Source: Coriobacteriaceae bacterium | Lineage (GTDB): Bacteria > Actinomycetota > Coriobacteriia > Coriobacteriales > Coriobacteriaceae | Reading direction: 5' to 3' | Length of the DNA stretch: 64,000 nucleotides | Assembly: GCA_030525945.1 (NCBI GenBank) | Contig: JAUNDT010000003.1 | Span: 137,774-201,773 of the forward strand | Shown here: piece by piece, positions 1-9,601 of the stretch | Layout of the letters: each line of letters starts with the position of its first letter | How positions within the stretch are numbered: the first letter of the stretch is position 1 | The notes under the pieces: model-generated | What the model was told of the DNA's origin: nothing | The model's input: the letters and a program-made list of their open reading frames with translations, nothing else | Databases searched by the model: none | Made by a program: the position numbers and the translations under genes

Positions 1-27
1 AGGGTCTGACCCTCAATGACGCATTTT
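1..27. repeat. Family A palindromic repeat, cut by window edge
   Basis: The first 27 bases match the centre and right arm of a palindrome seen complete at 12474-12512 and 42586-42622, with one mismatch (CCCTC instead of CCCTA). The left arm lies outside the window. It sits in the intergenic DNA before the helicase gene. Apart from this, bases 28-255 show no supported gene. Confidence 0.8.
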
Positions 28-255
28 GGGTGGGTGGGAGACATCCGTAGCTTTTGTGAGCGCTGGCGCATCGCCCCTATACTTAACCGCTGTGGAATCT
101 GCTCTACGCATGCCGTTCGCATCCCGCCGGGGACGCATGCGCTCCACCGCGCGGACCGGCCCGCGCCTTTTTCATATCGATAACCCAAGCGCGGACGGTT
201 TGGCGAGCGTGCCCTGGCGGCGCGTCGCGGCTGTTTCGCGCGGAAACGGATTACC

Positions 256-2061
256 TTGACTTCTACAAATACAAACGAAACCGCATCCGTTACCTTTGCC
301 GACCTCGGTCTTTCCGAGGATGTGCTCGCGGCCGTGCGCGACATGGGCTACACCGAGCCCACGCCCGTTCAGGCGGCGTCGATCCCGCATGCGCTCGATG
401 GCGAGGACGTGCTTGCAGCGGCTCAGACCGGCACGGGCAAGACGGCGGCGTTTTTGCTCCCGACGATGAACAATCTGCCCCATGTCCCGCGCTCGCGTGG
501 CCGTAAGGGCGACGCCGCCCAGGGCCCGCTCATGCTCGTGGTCACCCCCACGCGCGAGCTTGCCCAGCAGATCGAGGCCGTGTGCACGGCGGTTGCCAAG
601 CGCACCGGTCACAGGAGCGTCACCGTGGTGGGCGGCGTGAGCTACAACCCGCAAAAGGAGAAGCTCCGTCGCGGCTGCGACATCCTCATCGCCACCCCGG
701 GCCGCCTGGAGGACCTCATCAACCAGGAGGCATGCAGGCTGGACCAGGTGCAGGTGCTCTTGCTCGACGAGGCGGACCGCATGCTCGATATGGGCTTTTT
801 GCCCGCCGTCCGCCGCATCGTGAGCCAGACGCGCGACGACCGTCAGACGCTGCTGTTCTCCGCCACGCTCGACGAGGGCCAGGTGGGCTCCATCACCGAC
901 CTCGTGCGCGATCCCGCCCGCGTTGAGATCGCCCCGGTTACCTCGACCGCCGACACGGTTGAGCAGTTCGTGTGCCCCGTTTCGCCTGAGGCGAAAAACG
1001 CCCTGCTCATCGATGTGCTCAAGCGCGAGGGCGCCCATCGCTCCATCGTGTTTTGCCGTACCAAGCACCGCGCCGACGCCTGCAGCCGCCGCTTGGCCCG
1101 CGCGGGCATCACCTGCGCCGCGATCCACGGCGACCGCAGCCAGGCCCAGCGCGAGCGTGCGCTCAAGGCCTTCCGCGCGGGGTCGTGCGACGTGCTGGTG
1201 GCAACCGACGTGCTCGCGCGCGGCATCGACATCTCCGACGTGCGCTACGTGGTGAACTTCGACGTCCCCGGCGATCCGGTCGACTATATCCACCGCATCG
1301 GCCGTACGGGTCGCGCGGGCGAGGAGGGCTGGTCCGTGACGTTCGTGACGGACGAGGACATCGCCGAGTTCTTCGACATCGAAGCCCTTATGGGCAAGAC
1401 CGCGGATCTCTTTGACGTTGAGGGCCTCGATCTGGGCGCCCATGCACCCGAGATCGACCCCGAGCGCATTCCCGCCAAGGCGCCTGCGGGTAAGAAGGAG
1501 AAGAAGCGCCGTCGTAAGGCGACCGCGCGTAAAAAGGAGAGGGTGGCGCGGGGTGACGCGCCCAAGCAGGGGGCCACGGGCGATGCCGTGCACGCCGAGC
1601 CCGCAACGCCTAAGCCCTCACGTCGCAAGCGCGGCGGCAAGACTCGCGTGCATGGTGACGAGGGCGCCGATTTCGAGCTGCTCAGCGCCCGTGAGGCGCG
1701 CGGGGGCCGTGCGACTGCCGAGAAGGCCGAGGACCGTGCGGGCCGCTCCCGCAGGCGTTCGGAGCGCTCGGCGGGCGAGCGCGACGGCCGTGGTCGTTCC
1801 GACTCCCGTGGTCGTGGGGAGGCTCGTTCTTCCTCGAAGAAGTCCGGACGCGCGGGCCTGGTAAACGGTCGCAAGGCCGATGGCGAGCGCACGTCGCGCG
1901 AGGGCCGCGATGCGTGGCGCAATTACGACGAGGTTTCCGAGCGTCGCGGTCGTGGGCGTGCGGCTCGCACCAAGCAGATGACGGTGGGTCGCGGCTCGGC
2001 GCAAAAGAGCCAGGCTTCCCGCTCGAGCCGTCGCCCCGGCGATCACGGCGGTCGTCGATAG
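256..2061 (+). CDS. DEAD-box ATP-dependent RNA helicase
   Basis: An ATP-dependent RNA helicase that unwinds RNA duplexes, with likely roles in ribosome assembly, mRNA turnover or cold adaptation. The 601-residue product has all core motifs in order: the Q-motif region (about 33-45), motif I AQTGTGKT (56-63), PTRELAQQ, TPGRLEDL, motif II DEAD (171-174), SAT, then in the second RecA domain IVFCRTK, ATDVLARGID and HRIGRTGRAG. About 190 C-terminal residues are Lys/Arg/Gly-rich and probably disordered, as in RNA-tethering tails of CsdA/RhlE-type enzymes. Translation appears to begin at a TTG; the Shine-Dalgarno (GGAAACGGA) is weak, so the exact start is uncertain. The family is certain, the subfamily (DeaD, RhlE or CshA) is not. 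Confidence 0.95.
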   Translation: MTSTNTNETASVTFADLGLSEDVLAAVRDMGYTEPTPVQAASIPHALDGEDVLAAAQTGTGKTAAFLLPTMNNLPHVPRSRGRKGDAAQGPLMLVVTPTRELAQQIEAVCTAVAKRTGHRSVTVVGGVSYNPQKEKLRRGCDILIATPGRLEDLINQEACRLDQVQVLLLDEADRMLDMGFLPAVRRIVSQTRDDRQTLLFSATLDEGQVGSITDLVRDPARVEIAPVTSTADTVEQFVCPVSPEAKNALLIDVLKREGAHRSIVFCRTKHRADACSRRLARAGITCAAIHGDRSQAQRERALKAFRAGSCDVLVATDVLARGIDISDVRYVVNFDVPGDPVDYIHRIGRTGRAGEEGWSVTFVTDEDIAEFFDIEALMGKTADLFDVEGLDLGAHAPEIDPERIPAKAPAGKKEKKRRRKATARKKERVARGDAPKQGATGDAVHAEPATPKPSRRKRGGKTRVHGDEGADFELLSAREARGGRATAEKAEDRAGRSRRRSERSAGERDGRGRSDSRGRGEARSSSKKSGRAGLVNGRKADGERTSREGRDAWRNYDEVSERRGRGRAARTKQMTVGRGSAQKSQASRSSRRPGDHGGRR

Positions 2062-2390
2062 GCATCGCTTAAACCATAGGGTCTAGCAGGCCTTATTTGC
2101 GCCCCATGGCACGGCTGTGCTGTGGGGCGCCTGCATGTCTTCACGATTTCTTCAAATATGACTATGCGGGTTTGATGGAGAGGACGGCTCGACAGGCGTT
2201 GTAGGCCCGAGCCGCCGACCGCGCGACCAGCGCGCTGACAGAAGACACGCAAACACTGCGGGACATTTGGACAGAAAGTGCCTGATAGATGCACAGATGG
2301 CGTTGGTGTAAGTTCGCCATGAGCCCTTGTTTTTGCCGGTCTGGGCGTAGGGTTTTTCTCGTGGGGTGTCACGCGAGAGAAAGGCCCGAT
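2062..2390. other. Intergenic region with hairpin after helicase gene
   Basis: This 329-base gap holds one clear hairpin, 2099-2130, with 8-bp arms GCGCCCCA and TGGGGCGC and no U-tract. It may stabilise or terminate the helicase transcript. The Shine-Dalgarno of the next gene (GAGAGAAAGG) is at its right end. I see nothing else in it. Confidence 0.5.
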
Positions 2391-3071
2391 ATGGATGTGG
2401 ATTTGGAAGAGCTCGAGTGCGATATCGCCGCGATGGCGGCGTATTGGGGAGAGCGGACGACCTGCTGGCGCGCGAGTGCCGCCGATGAGTTCGAGGCGTT
2501 TGTGCAACCGTTGGCCATGCGGGAGGCCGATCCGGACTTCGACATCATTCAAATGATCAACATGTGCTTTACCGAATGGGTTTTGTTCGAGCGGCCGCTG
2601 CATGACGGGCGAACGCCGCTGCAGCTCTATATTGGCCGGGCGCCCAATTGCATCGGGTCCGAGGCGGTGGAACGCCTGCGGCAGGTCGAACGCACGCAAT
2701 TCTTCTCTCGTTTCGCCATTTTGGACAAGGATTCGGGCGCCGGGGTCGCGTTGCTGAGGGACATGAGGGACGACCGCGTGTACGACGTGCACGACCCGGT
2801 TTTGTGCGAGGGTCGACGCTGGCGCGACGGGACGATTGCCGAGCGCATCGCCTGCGTTGACGGCCTATGGCAGGTTGTCGGGCAGGCGCGCCTGTACGAC
2901 CGTGCGCTTCCCAAGTACACGGAAGAGGACGGCCCAGGCGAGCTGCATGAGGAGGACGTGGGCGTGCCCGAGATCGCCCATGCCGGCTTTTTCCTGCGGT
3001 TCCTTCGTGATGTGTTGGGAGCGGAGGGGCGCTATACCCCCTCGCTTCGCGCTGTGGCGTTTCAGCCGTAG
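2391..3071 (+). CDS. Conserved-looking hypothetical protein
   Basis: A 226-residue soluble protein that I do not recognise. The ATG is preceded by GAGAGAAAGG at good spacing, which I prefer to an in-frame ATG 102 bases upstream without such a site. It begins with an acidic helix, has several Trp and Cys residues in the first half, and no signal peptide, membrane segment or obvious catalytic motif. Phrases such as FDIIQMINMCFTEW and FLRFLRDVLG suggest an all-helical fold. Codon use matches its neighbours, so it looks like a resident gene. It stands alone, 279 bases before the DegV pair. No function is assigned. Confidence 0.75.
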   Translation: MDVDLEELECDIAAMAAYWGERTTCWRASAADEFEAFVQPLAMREADPDFDIIQMINMCFTEWVLFERPLHDGRTPLQLYIGRAPNCIGSEAVERLRQVERTQFFSRFAILDKDSGAGVALLRDMRDDRVYDVHDPVLCEGRRWRDGTIAERIACVDGLWQVVGQARLYDRALPKYTEEDGPGELHEEDVGVPEIAHAGFFLRFLRDVLGAEGRYTPSLRAVAFQP

Positions 3072-3350
3072 CGGCTTTGCCGTGCAGGCGTCGCCGGGGT
3101 GCGCGGGTGAGTACGGTGCGCGGGTGCACGCCGTTCAGGTGAGTGCGGATGGGAGCGAGCGGGCGGGACGCCGGGGCAGGTGAAGTGCGAATAACGGGAG
3201 GCTCGTTCTGCTTCGAGGCTCTTCAGCCGCCATGTTTATGGAGTCAACAAGCTGTTTTGATGGGTTGCGTGCGGGAACGCGCCAGAATGTGCTGCGAAAT
3301 GATACGGTTCTGCGGACTTTGTCTTATATCGCGTTGTTTGGAGTTGGAGC

Positions 3351-4214
3351 ATGCCCGTCCGCATCATCACAGATTCTGGTTCCGAGTTCAAAAGCTCCGA
3401 TCATCCTTCACTCGAAGTACTGCCGCTCGTGGTCACGTTTGGCGAGGATACCTTCTATGAGGGCGTCGACCTTTCGTATGAGCGCTTTTACGAGATGCTC
3501 GTGGAGCGCAGCGAGCACCCCACAACCGGCCAGGTGACCCCGTTCGTGTTCTCCCAGGCGCTCGACCGTGCGCGCGAGGCGGGCGACGACGTCGTGATCA
3601 TCACGATGTCGAGCGGGCTTTCGGGCACCTATCAAAGCGCCTGCATCGCCGCCGAGGGCGCGCGTGCGGCGGGTTCGAACACGGTTCGCGTGGTCGACAG
3701 CCTAAATATGACGCTTGGCGAACGCATCGTGGTTCAGTACGCGCTGCAGCTGGTGGATGCCGGCAAGAACGCCGATGAGATTGCCGACGAGCTCGATCGC
3801 GTAACGGGGCGTGTCCATATCTTCGGCCTCATCGACACGCTCGAGTACCTCAAACGCGGCGGACGCATCTCCGCGGCCGCGGGCGCCGTCGGTGAGCTGT
3901 TGTCCATCAAGCCGGTCATCACCGTCACGAACGGCGAGGTGGTCGTGCTGGGTAAGGCGCGCGGCGCGAAGAACGGGCGCGGCTTGCTGCATCGCGAGAT
4001 CGAGAAGGCCGGCGGCATCGATTACGACATGCCCGCGGCTCTGGGATATTCCGGCAATACGGACAAGCTGCTGCGCAAGTACCTGAACGATTACCGCGAT
4101 CTGTGGGAGTCGAGCGTGGATGAGGATGAGCTGCCCATCTCTCAGGTGGGCGCGGCCATCGGCGTCCATGTGGGGCCGGGCGGCATCGCCGTCGCGTTCT
4201 TCGGCGTCGCGTAA
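3351..4214 (+). CDS. DegV family fatty-acid-binding protein (copy 1)
   Basis: DegV proteins (FakB-like) bind a fatty acid in a deep pocket; in Firmicutes FakB hands it to the kinase FakA. The 287-residue product has the family blocks: TDSGS near residue 7, PTTGQVTP (57-64), [11 protein letters not shown] (87-97), [11 protein letters not shown] (162-172), IKPV and a C-terminal HVGPGGIAVAF. It starts at an ATG eight bases after GGAG. A close paralogue follows in the same orientation at 4384, a tandem duplication that may give two lipid specificities. No fakA-like kinase is visible in the window, so its partner must be elsewhere. Family assignment is firm; the specific ligand is unknown. Confidence 0.95.
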   Translation: MPVRIITDSGSEFKSSDHPSLEVLPLVVTFGEDTFYEGVDLSYERFYEMLVERSEHPTTGQVTPFVFSQALDRAREAGDDVVIITMSSGLSGTYQSACIAAEGARAAGSNTVRVVDSLNMTLGERIVVQYALQLVDAGKNADEIADELDRVTGRVHIFGLIDTLEYLKRGGRISAAAGAVGELLSIKPVITVTNGEVVVLGKARGAKNGRGLLHREIEKAGGIDYDMPAALGYSGNTDKLLRKYLNDYRDLWESSVDEDELPISQVGAAIGVHVGPGGIAVAFFGVA

Positions 4215-4236
4215 GTACGCTCGAACGTTCCTGCAC

Positions 4237-4278
4237 GCGCCCGCACCAGGCTGTCGAAAGCTCAGCTGGTGCGGGCGC
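4237..4278 (+). terminator. Strong hairpin between the two DegV genes
   Basis: Perfect 13-bp arms GCGCCCGCACCAG and CTGGTGCGGGCGC flank a 16-base loop, 23 bases after the first DegV stop codon. No run of T follows, so it may be a processing or stability element rather than an intrinsic terminator. It probably uncouples expression of the two paralogues. Confidence 0.55.
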
Positions 4279-4383
4279 TGCTCATAGAAGGCGACCGCAC
4301 GCCATGTGACAAAACGGTGATGAACCGATTTAGGAGTACACTTCCTATCAATCTGTTCATTATCTATCCGTAAGGGAGTTCTC

Positions 4384-5241
4384 ATGGCGGTTCGCATTAT
4401 CACGGATTCCGGTTCAGATTGCCTGCAGGGCGATCACGCTCGGCTGGACGTCCTGCCCCTGTCCATCGGATTTGGCACGACGGTCTATCAGGCCGATGTC
4501 GATTTGTCGCGCGAGCGCTTCTATGAGCTGCTCATCGAGGGCGAGGATTTCCCCACCACCGGCCAGGTGAACCCGTACGCCTTCTCGCAGGCCATCGCAC
4601 GCGCCCAGGAGGCGGGGGAGGACGTGGTGATCATTGCCCTGTCCAGCAAGCTCTCCGGAACGTATCAAAGCGCATGCTCGGCAGCAGCTGAGGCAAGCGA
4701 TGCGACCGAGGTCCACGTGGTCGACTCCAAGAGCGTGACACTGGGTCAAAACATCCTGGTTCAATACGCCCTTCGCCTCGTCGACGAGGGTAAGTCGGCC
4801 GCTCAGATCGCCGCGGCCGTCGAGGCCGCAGTCGACCGCATCTGCGTGATCGGCTTGCTCGACACGCTCGAGTACCTCAAGCGCGGCGGGCGCATCTCCG
4901 CGGCGGCGGGCGCGGTCGGCGAGCTTTTGTCCATCAAGCCGGTCATCACGCTGGCGGATGGCGAGGTCGCCGTGTTGGGTAAGGCGCGAGGCTCCAAGAA
5001 CGGCCGCAATCTGCTGTATCGCGAGATGGAGGCTGCGGGCGGCGTCGACTTTTCCATGCCGTTCATGCTGGGGTACTCCGGCCTTTCGGACAAGCTGCTG
5101 CGCAAGTACATCGCCGATAGCTCCTCGGTGTGGCGGGGTCATGTTACCGAGGATGAGCTGCCTGTCACCCTCGTGGGCGCGACCATCGGCACGCATGTGG
5201 GTCCCGGCGCCATCGCGCTCGCGTTCTTCAAGCAGGCGTAA
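4384..5241 (+). CDS. DegV family fatty-acid-binding protein (copy 2)
   Basis: Second member of a tandem DegV pair, 285 residues. It has the same blocks as its neighbour: TDSGSD at the N-terminus, [38 protein letters not shown] and [11 protein letters not shown]. The two differ mainly in surface segments between these blocks, as expected for paralogues with different acyl-chain preference (inference). The ATG follows AAGGGAG at normal spacing. The gap before it is 169 bases with a strong hairpin, so this gene may have its own promoter. FakB-type fatty-acid uptake is the best-known role of the family. Confidence 0.95.
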   Translation: MAVRIITDSGSDCLQGDHARLDVLPLSIGFGTTVYQADVDLSRERFYELLIEGEDFPTTGQVNPYAFSQAIARAQEAGEDVVIIALSSKLSGTYQSACSAAAEASDATEVHVVDSKSVTLGQNILVQYALRLVDEGKSAAQIAAAVEAAVDRICVIGLLDTLEYLKRGGRISAAAGAVGELLSIKPVITLADGEVAVLGKARGSKNGRNLLYREMEAAGGVDFSMPFMLGYSGLSDKLLRKYIADSSSVWRGHVTEDELPVTLVGATIGTHVGPGAIALAFFKQA

Positions 5242-5303
5242 TCGGGCCGTGTGCCGGTGCTAGAATGAAGGCGTCCGTGCATGTAGGCTACAAGGAGGAT
5301 CAC

Positions 5304-6995
5304 ATGTCGGTATCTGCTCCCATTGACGCAACGGCGACTCCCGCGTGGGAGGCGCTCCAGGCGCACTACGACAAGCTGCAGGCCGAGGGCATCAGCTTGA
5401 AGGATTGGTTCGCCGCCGACCCCGAGCGCGTGAGCAAGCTCACGTTCACGGCGGGCGATTTGCACTTCGACCTGTCCAAGAACCTGATTACCGACGAGAC
5501 GATCAAACTCCTCGCCGACCTCGGCCGCGCATGCGGCGTTGAGGAGCGCCGCGACGCCATGTTCTCCGGCGTGCACATCAACACGACCGAGGATCGCGCT
5601 GTGCTCCATACCGCGCTTCGCCGTCCGGCTGAGCAGAAGGGCCAGCTTATCGTCGACGGTCAGGACGTCGTAGCCGATGTGCATGAGGTGCTGGACCGCA
5701 TGTACGCCTTCGCCGAGCGCGTGCGTTCCGGCGAGTGGACCGGCGTTACCGGCAAGAAGATCGAGCATCTGGTGTCCATCGGCATCGGCGGCTCCGACCT
5801 CGGTCCCGTCATGGCCTACGAGGCTCTGCGCCCCTACGCCGACGCCGGCATCGACTGCCGCTACATCTCCAACATCGACCCCAACGACATGGCCGAGAAG
5901 GTCCGTGGCCTCGACCCCGAGACCACGCTCGTGATCATCGTCTCCAAGACGTTCACCACGCTGGAGACCCTCACCAACGCGCGCGAGGTCAAGGCCTGGA
6001 TGCTCGAGCAGCTGCGCGCCGCCGGCGCCATCGACGGCACGCCCGAGCAGGACGCCGAGGCCATTGCCAAGCACTTCGTTGCGGTGTCCACCGCGCTCGA
6101 TCTCGTCGCCGACTTCGGCATCGACCCCGAGAACGCCTTCGGCTTCTGGAACTGGGTTGGCGGCCGTTACTCCGTTGACTCCGCCGTGGGTTTGTCGCTC
6201 ATCATCGTGCTTGGCCCCGAGCGCTTCCAGCAGTTCCTCGCCGGCTTCCGCGCCATCGACGAGTACTTCGTGAACACGCCGCTCGACCAGAACGTCGTGG
6301 CGCTCATGGGCCTCATGAACGTGTGGTACGTGAACTTCTTCGGCGCCGACACGCATGCCGTGCTGCCCTACACCCAGTACCTGCACCGCTTCCCGGCCTA
6401 CCTCCAGCAGCTCACCATGGAGTCCAACGGCAAGCAGGTTCGTTGGGACGGCAGCGCTGTGACCTGCCATACCGGCGAGGTCTTCTGGGGCGAGCCCGGC
6501 ACTAACGGCCAGCACGCCTTCTACCAGCTCATCCACCAGGGCAACGTGATGGTCCCCGCCGACTTCATCGCGTTCGCCAACACGCACAACCCCTTCGTCG
6601 ACAACGGCCAGGACGTGCATGAGCTGTTCTTGGGCAACTTCCTCGCCCAGACCAAGGCGCTTGCGTTCGGCAAGACGGCCGACGAGGTCCGCGCCGAGGG
6701 CACGCCGGAGGAGATCGTCCCCGCCCGCGTGTTTACCGGCAACCGCCCGACCACCTCGATCTTCGGCGACACGCTGACCCCGTTCGCGCTCGGCGAGCTC
6801 ATTGCCCTCTACGAGCACATCACCTTCGTCCAGGGCACGGTGTGGGGTATCGACTCCTACGACCAGTGGGGCGTTGAGCTCGGCAAGCAGCTCGCCAAGC
6901 AGATCACCCCGGCGTTCCACGACGACGAGGCGCTGGCGGCTCAGGATGCCTCCACGCGCGCGCTCATCGAGTACTACCGCGCCACGCGCAAGTAA
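5304..6995 (+). CDS. pgi: Glucose-6-phosphate isomerase
   Basis: Interconverts glucose 6-phosphate and fructose 6-phosphate in glycolysis. The 563-residue product is of the longer bacterial/eukaryotic type. It shows the phosphosugar-binding [13 protein letters not shown] (about 155), the signature [10 protein letters not shown] (about 280), TMESNGKQ with the catalytic Glu, [11 protein letters not shown] with the His, and GVELGKQLA with the C-terminal Lys. The start is the ATG directly after a perfect AAGGAGG; an upstream in-frame ATG at 5265 lacks such a site. A bidirectional terminator follows, separating it from the convergent phosphate-transport genes. Confidence 0.97.
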   Translation: MSVSAPIDATATPAWEALQAHYDKLQAEGISLKDWFAADPERVSKLTFTAGDLHFDLSKNLITDETIKLLADLGRACGVEERRDAMFSGVHINTTEDRAVLHTALRRPAEQKGQLIVDGQDVVADVHEVLDRMYAFAERVRSGEWTGVTGKKIEHLVSIGIGGSDLGPVMAYEALRPYADAGIDCRYISNIDPNDMAEKVRGLDPETTLVIIVSKTFTTLETLTNAREVKAWMLEQLRAAGAIDGTPEQDAEAIAKHFVAVSTALDLVADFGIDPENAFGFWNWVGGRYSVDSAVGLSLIIVLGPERFQQFLAGFRAIDEYFVNTPLDQNVVALMGLMNVWYVNFFGADTHAVLPYTQYLHRFPAYLQQLTMESNGKQVRWDGSAVTCHTGEVFWGEPGTNGQHAFYQLIHQGNVMVPADFIAFANTHNPFVDNGQDVHELFLGNFLAQTKALAFGKTADEVRAEGTPEEIVPARVFTGNRPTTSIFGDTLTPFALGELIALYEHITFVQGTVWGIDSYDQWGVELGKQLAKQITPAFHDDEALAAQDASTRALIEYYRATRK

Positions 6996-7024
6996 CGCAC
7001 CTCGGCGCATCACTCGTGTTTGAC

Positions 7025-7063
7025 AAAAAGGCGGAGGCCCGTTCAATCGGACCTCCGCCTTTT
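7025..7063. terminator. Bidirectional intrinsic terminator
   Basis: Arms AAAAGGCGGAGG and CCTCCGCCTTTT pair over 12 bp around a 14-base loop. The A-run on one side and T-run on the other serve both strands. It lies between pgi (plus) and the convergent phoU-like gene (minus), where a shared terminator is expected. Confidence 0.9.
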
Positions 7064-7109
7064 GCGTGCGAGGCAGTCGAGCGCCCCGCGCCTAAGGGGC
7101 TGTACGCCC

Positions 7110-7733
7110 TTAGCTGTTCTTCATCACGATAGACTCAACCGTGTCGGCCACGAACTCGCAGGAATCGGCGCAGTACTCGAGGAAGGTGTACACGTCGCGC
7201 CAGGAAATCACGGTGAGCGGGTCGAAGTCGCCCGTGTGCAGCTCGCGCATGGCGGCGATGTAGATGTCGTCGCACTCGCTCTCGATGGTGTTCACGGTGA
7301 CCACGTGCTCGCGCAGGCTCTTGGAGCGCTTGAACTGCGGCAGCTCGAGTACCAGGTCGTGCATCTGCTCGGTGGCGCGCATGACCTTGGCCGAGATCTC
7401 GAGTGCATCGGGGCGCATCTCCTGGATATTGGTGAAGTAGATGCGGTGCAAAACGCCCTCGATGCGGTCGATCACCACGTCGAGGCTGTTGCTCAGCGTG
7501 GCGATGTCCTCGCGCTCGATGGGGGTGATGAATGCGGTCACCAGGGCGTCGTTCACCTTGTGGACGATCTCGTCGGCCTCCTGCTCGATCTCGTGCATCT
7601 CAGCGACCGCCTGCTCGATGTTGGCGGGGTCGAAGTTGCGCATGATCTCGTCGAGCTTCTGGGCTGCCTTGCAGGCGAGTTCCGCAGCGCTCGCGAAGCT
7701 GTCAAAGTAGAAGGCGTCGTTTTTCTTGGCCAT
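7110..7733 (-). CDS. DUF47/PhoU-like phosphate transport accessory protein
   Basis: A 207-residue helical protein of the DUF47 (Pit accessory, PhoU-like) family, thought to regulate low-affinity phosphate transporters. Supporting features are the length, the all-helical heptad pattern, acidic patches such as EMHEIEQEADEIVHKVND that resemble PhoU metal-binding helices, and its position 18 bases downstream of a PiT transporter gene on the same strand. GAAAGGACC precedes the ATG. The pair almost certainly forms an operon read from the transporter. It may adjust phosphate flux post-translationally (family inference). Confidence 0.9.
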   Translation of the reverse strand: MAKKNDAFYFDSFASAAELACKAAQKLDEIMRNFDPANIEQAVAEMHEIEQEADEIVHKVNDALVTAFITPIEREDIATLSNSLDVVIDRIEGVLHRIYFTNIQEMRPDALEISAKVMRATEQMHDLVLELPQFKRSKSLREHVVTVNTIESECDDIYIAAMRELHTGDFDPLTVISWRDVYTFLEYCADSCEFVADTVESIVMKNS

Positions 7734-7751
7734 AATCCGGTCCTTTCAAAG

Positions 7752-8831
7752 TTACATGAACAGCAAGAAGAGCTTTGCCATTACGAAGCTGATGATGCCG
7801 CAGCCGGGGAAGGTGAACACCCAGGTGAGCATCATGTCCTTAACTACGCCGAAGTTGATGGCCGAGATGCGCTTGACCGCGCCCACGCCCATGATGGAGC
7901 TCGTCTTAACGTGCGTGGTCGAGACGGGAATACCGGTGAGCGTGGCGAACAGGATGCACAGGGAGCTCGCCATGTCAGCGGAAAAGCCCTGGTACTTCTC
8001 GAGCTTGACCATGTCCATGCCCACGGACTTGATGATCTTCTCGCCGCCCACGGACGTGCCCACGCCCATGACCACCGAGCACAGCAGCATGAGCCACACG
8101 GGGATGACCATGTTCTCGACGCTCGGCTGGCCGTTGCAGAACGCCACGCCCAGGAACAGCACGCCGATGAACTTCTGGCCGTCCTGCGCGCCATGCATGA
8201 AGCTCATGCCCGCGGCGCCGGCGATCTGCGCCCATTTGAAGAACGTGTTGGAGCGCCGGCGGTCGGTGCCGGCGAAGAGCAGCGTGACGCCCTTGCTGAT
8301 GATCCAGCCCATGCCAAAGCCCATGCCGAGCGAAAGGACCAGGCCGTAGAGGACTTTGACCCATTCGTTCATGTTGATGCCGTCGGTGCCGCCCAGGGCG
8401 ATGGCCGCACCGGTGAGGCCCGCGATCAGGCTATGGCTCTCGCTGGTGGGGATGCCGAAGATGCTCGCGCCCACGGAATACACCACGATGGAGAAGAGCG
8501 CGGCGCACAGCGCGATGAGCGCGATGTCGGTGTTGGCGCCGAAGTCGACCATATTCGAGATGGTCGAGGCCACGCTCGCGTTGATGTGCGTCATGATGAA
8601 CACGCCGAGGAAGTTGAAGATGGCGCTCATGATGATTGCCGCACGCGGGGGGAGGCAACGCGTCGTCACGCAGGTGGCGATGGCGTTGGGCGCGTCAGTC
8701 CAGCCGTTGACAAAAATAACGCCCAGCGTGAGCAGGACGGTCATTGCCAGTATTGGGTTGGAGAAGACTTGCGCGATAAAGTAGGAGAAGGATACGTCCA
8801 CGAATACCACGTTCCAAATCGGCGCTTGCAA
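7752..8831 (-). CDS. pit: PiT family inorganic phosphate transporter
   Basis: A membrane transporter that moves phosphate (as metal-phosphate or with cations). The 359-residue product has about ten hydrophobic segments and the duplicated PiT signature: FVNGWTDAPNAIATCV in the first half and SFMHGAQDGQKFIGV in the second. The open frame begins at a TTG with no clear Shine-Dalgarno; GTG codons seven to eleven codons further in are alternatives, so the N-terminus is uncertain. The next gene downstream encodes its DUF47 partner. Upstream lies an AT-rich control region with 11-bp-phased repeats resembling a Pho box, which fits phosphate-responsive control. Confidence 0.92.
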   Translation of the reverse strand: MQAPIWNVVFVDVSFSYFIAQVFSNPILAMTVLLTLGVIFVNGWTDAPNAIATCVTTRCLPPRAAIIMSAIFNFLGVFIMTHINASVASTISNMVDFGANTDIALIALCAALFSIVVYSVGASIFGIPTSESHSLIAGLTGAAIALGGTDGINMNEWVKVLYGLVLSLGMGFGMGWIISKGVTLLFAGTDRRRSNTFFKWAQIAGAAGMSFMHGAQDGQKFIGVLFLGVAFCNGQPSVENMVIPVWLMLLCSVVMGVGTSVGGEKIIKSVGMDMVKLEKYQGFSADMASSLCILFATLTGIPVSTTHVKTSSIMGVGAVKRISAINFGVVKDMMLTWVFTFPGCGIISFVMAKLFLLFM

Positions 8832-8854
8832 GCGCCCGTGTACATAACCTCTTA

Positions 8855-8920
8855 ATTGTACTCCTTACAAAACATTTACCAGCTCTTAATATTCGCGGTC
8901 ATTGTAAGGAGTCTGTAAGG
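8855..8920 (-). promoter_or_regulatory. Candidate phosphate-responsive control region of pit
   Basis: On the minus strand CCTTACA occurs twice separated by GACT (8903-8920 in plus coordinates), the 7-4-7 layout of PhoB/PhoP direct repeats. A further copy in opposite orientation (ACTCCTTACAA, 8860-8870) forms an 11-bp inverted repeat with TTGTAAGGAGT at 8902-8912. A -10-like TACAAT for the minus strand is at 8855-8860. The spacing to the -10 is not canonical, so the promoter model is tentative. Confidence 0.45.
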
Positions 8921-8968
8921 CATTGCGGCGCCTGGGGCACGCGGTAGGTGGTATGGGGGAGAAAGGAC

Positions 8969-9350
8969 GCAAAGCGGGCCGATAAGCCGGGTTCTGTCGT
9001 GGACGATCATTTATCTTGCCTGCACGTCGCCGTGCAGTTCCTCGCACGCTACCCGAGCGCGGACCGGGCCGGCCCATGGCGCTCCTATTCGCGCTTGCTC
9101 CGGAAGGGGCTTGCCAAGCCACCGTGTTGCCACGGCGCTGGTGGTCTCTTACACCACCGTTTCAGCTTTTCTCTTTACGCGCGAGGACCATAAAGGCCCA
9201 AGCACGCAGGTGGGAGTCTTCTTTTCTGCGGCGCTTTCCGTCGGGTTGCCCCGCCTGGCCGTTAACCAGCTTCCTGCCCTGTGGAGCCCGGACTTTCCTC
9301 ACGCCCGCTGCGGATGCGGTGGGTCGCGCGATCGCCTGGCCCGCTTTGCG
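8969..9350 (-). ncRNA. rnpB: RNase P RNA (class A)
   Basis: The catalytic RNA that matures tRNA 5' ends. Read on the minus strand it contains the hallmark GAGGAAAGTCCGGGCTCC near the 5' end and AGAACCCGGCTTATCGGCCC near the 3' end. The termini pair through AAAGCGGGCC and GGCCCGCTTT to form helix P1, which sets the boundaries within a few bases. The length of about 380 nt fits an ancestral type A RNA of a high-GC Gram-positive. Protein-coding frames across this stretch are spurious. Confidence 0.95.
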
Positions 9351-9377
9351 AGGAGGTATTGTACCATGAGGCAGGGG

Positions 9378-9527
9378 TTTTGCCAGCCTGCGCACCGGCT
9401 GCCCCGCATATCACCCCGTGCTCAGGCAGTCCTGGCTCGCACGGAGGCCACATTAAGTGGCCGTCCGGCTCGTGCGGAACTGCGCGCGGGACGATATGCG
9501 GGGCAGCCGGTGCGCAGGCTGGCAAAA
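9378..9527. repeat. Family C giant hairpin repeat, copy 1
   Basis: A 150-base element with 35-bp perfect inverted ends: the left arm, 9378-9412, begins TTTTGCCAGCCTGCGCACCG and the right arm, 9493-9527, is its exact complement. The inner core carries CCGTGCTCAGGCAG, GCTCGCACGG, a central GGCCAC/GTGGCC hairpin and GAACTGCGCGCGGGACGAT. The core recurs at 42462-42568 and, internally deleted, at 42726-42809, but the outer arms there are different sequences. It lies 74 bases before the YigZ gene and contains no gene. Confidence 0.85.
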
Positions 9528-9601
9528 CGAGCCCGCAATGACAAATACGGGGGAACGAGATCTTCGTCCACTTTGGGCGCTTTGTTTAATGGGGCTTTGA
9601 G

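Noticed and set aside
7020..8855. A 611-codon plus-strand frame opposite the phosphate-transport genes
   Set aside because: His/Asp/Val-rich shadow of the PiT and DUF47 genes, with no family similarity and running through a terminator.
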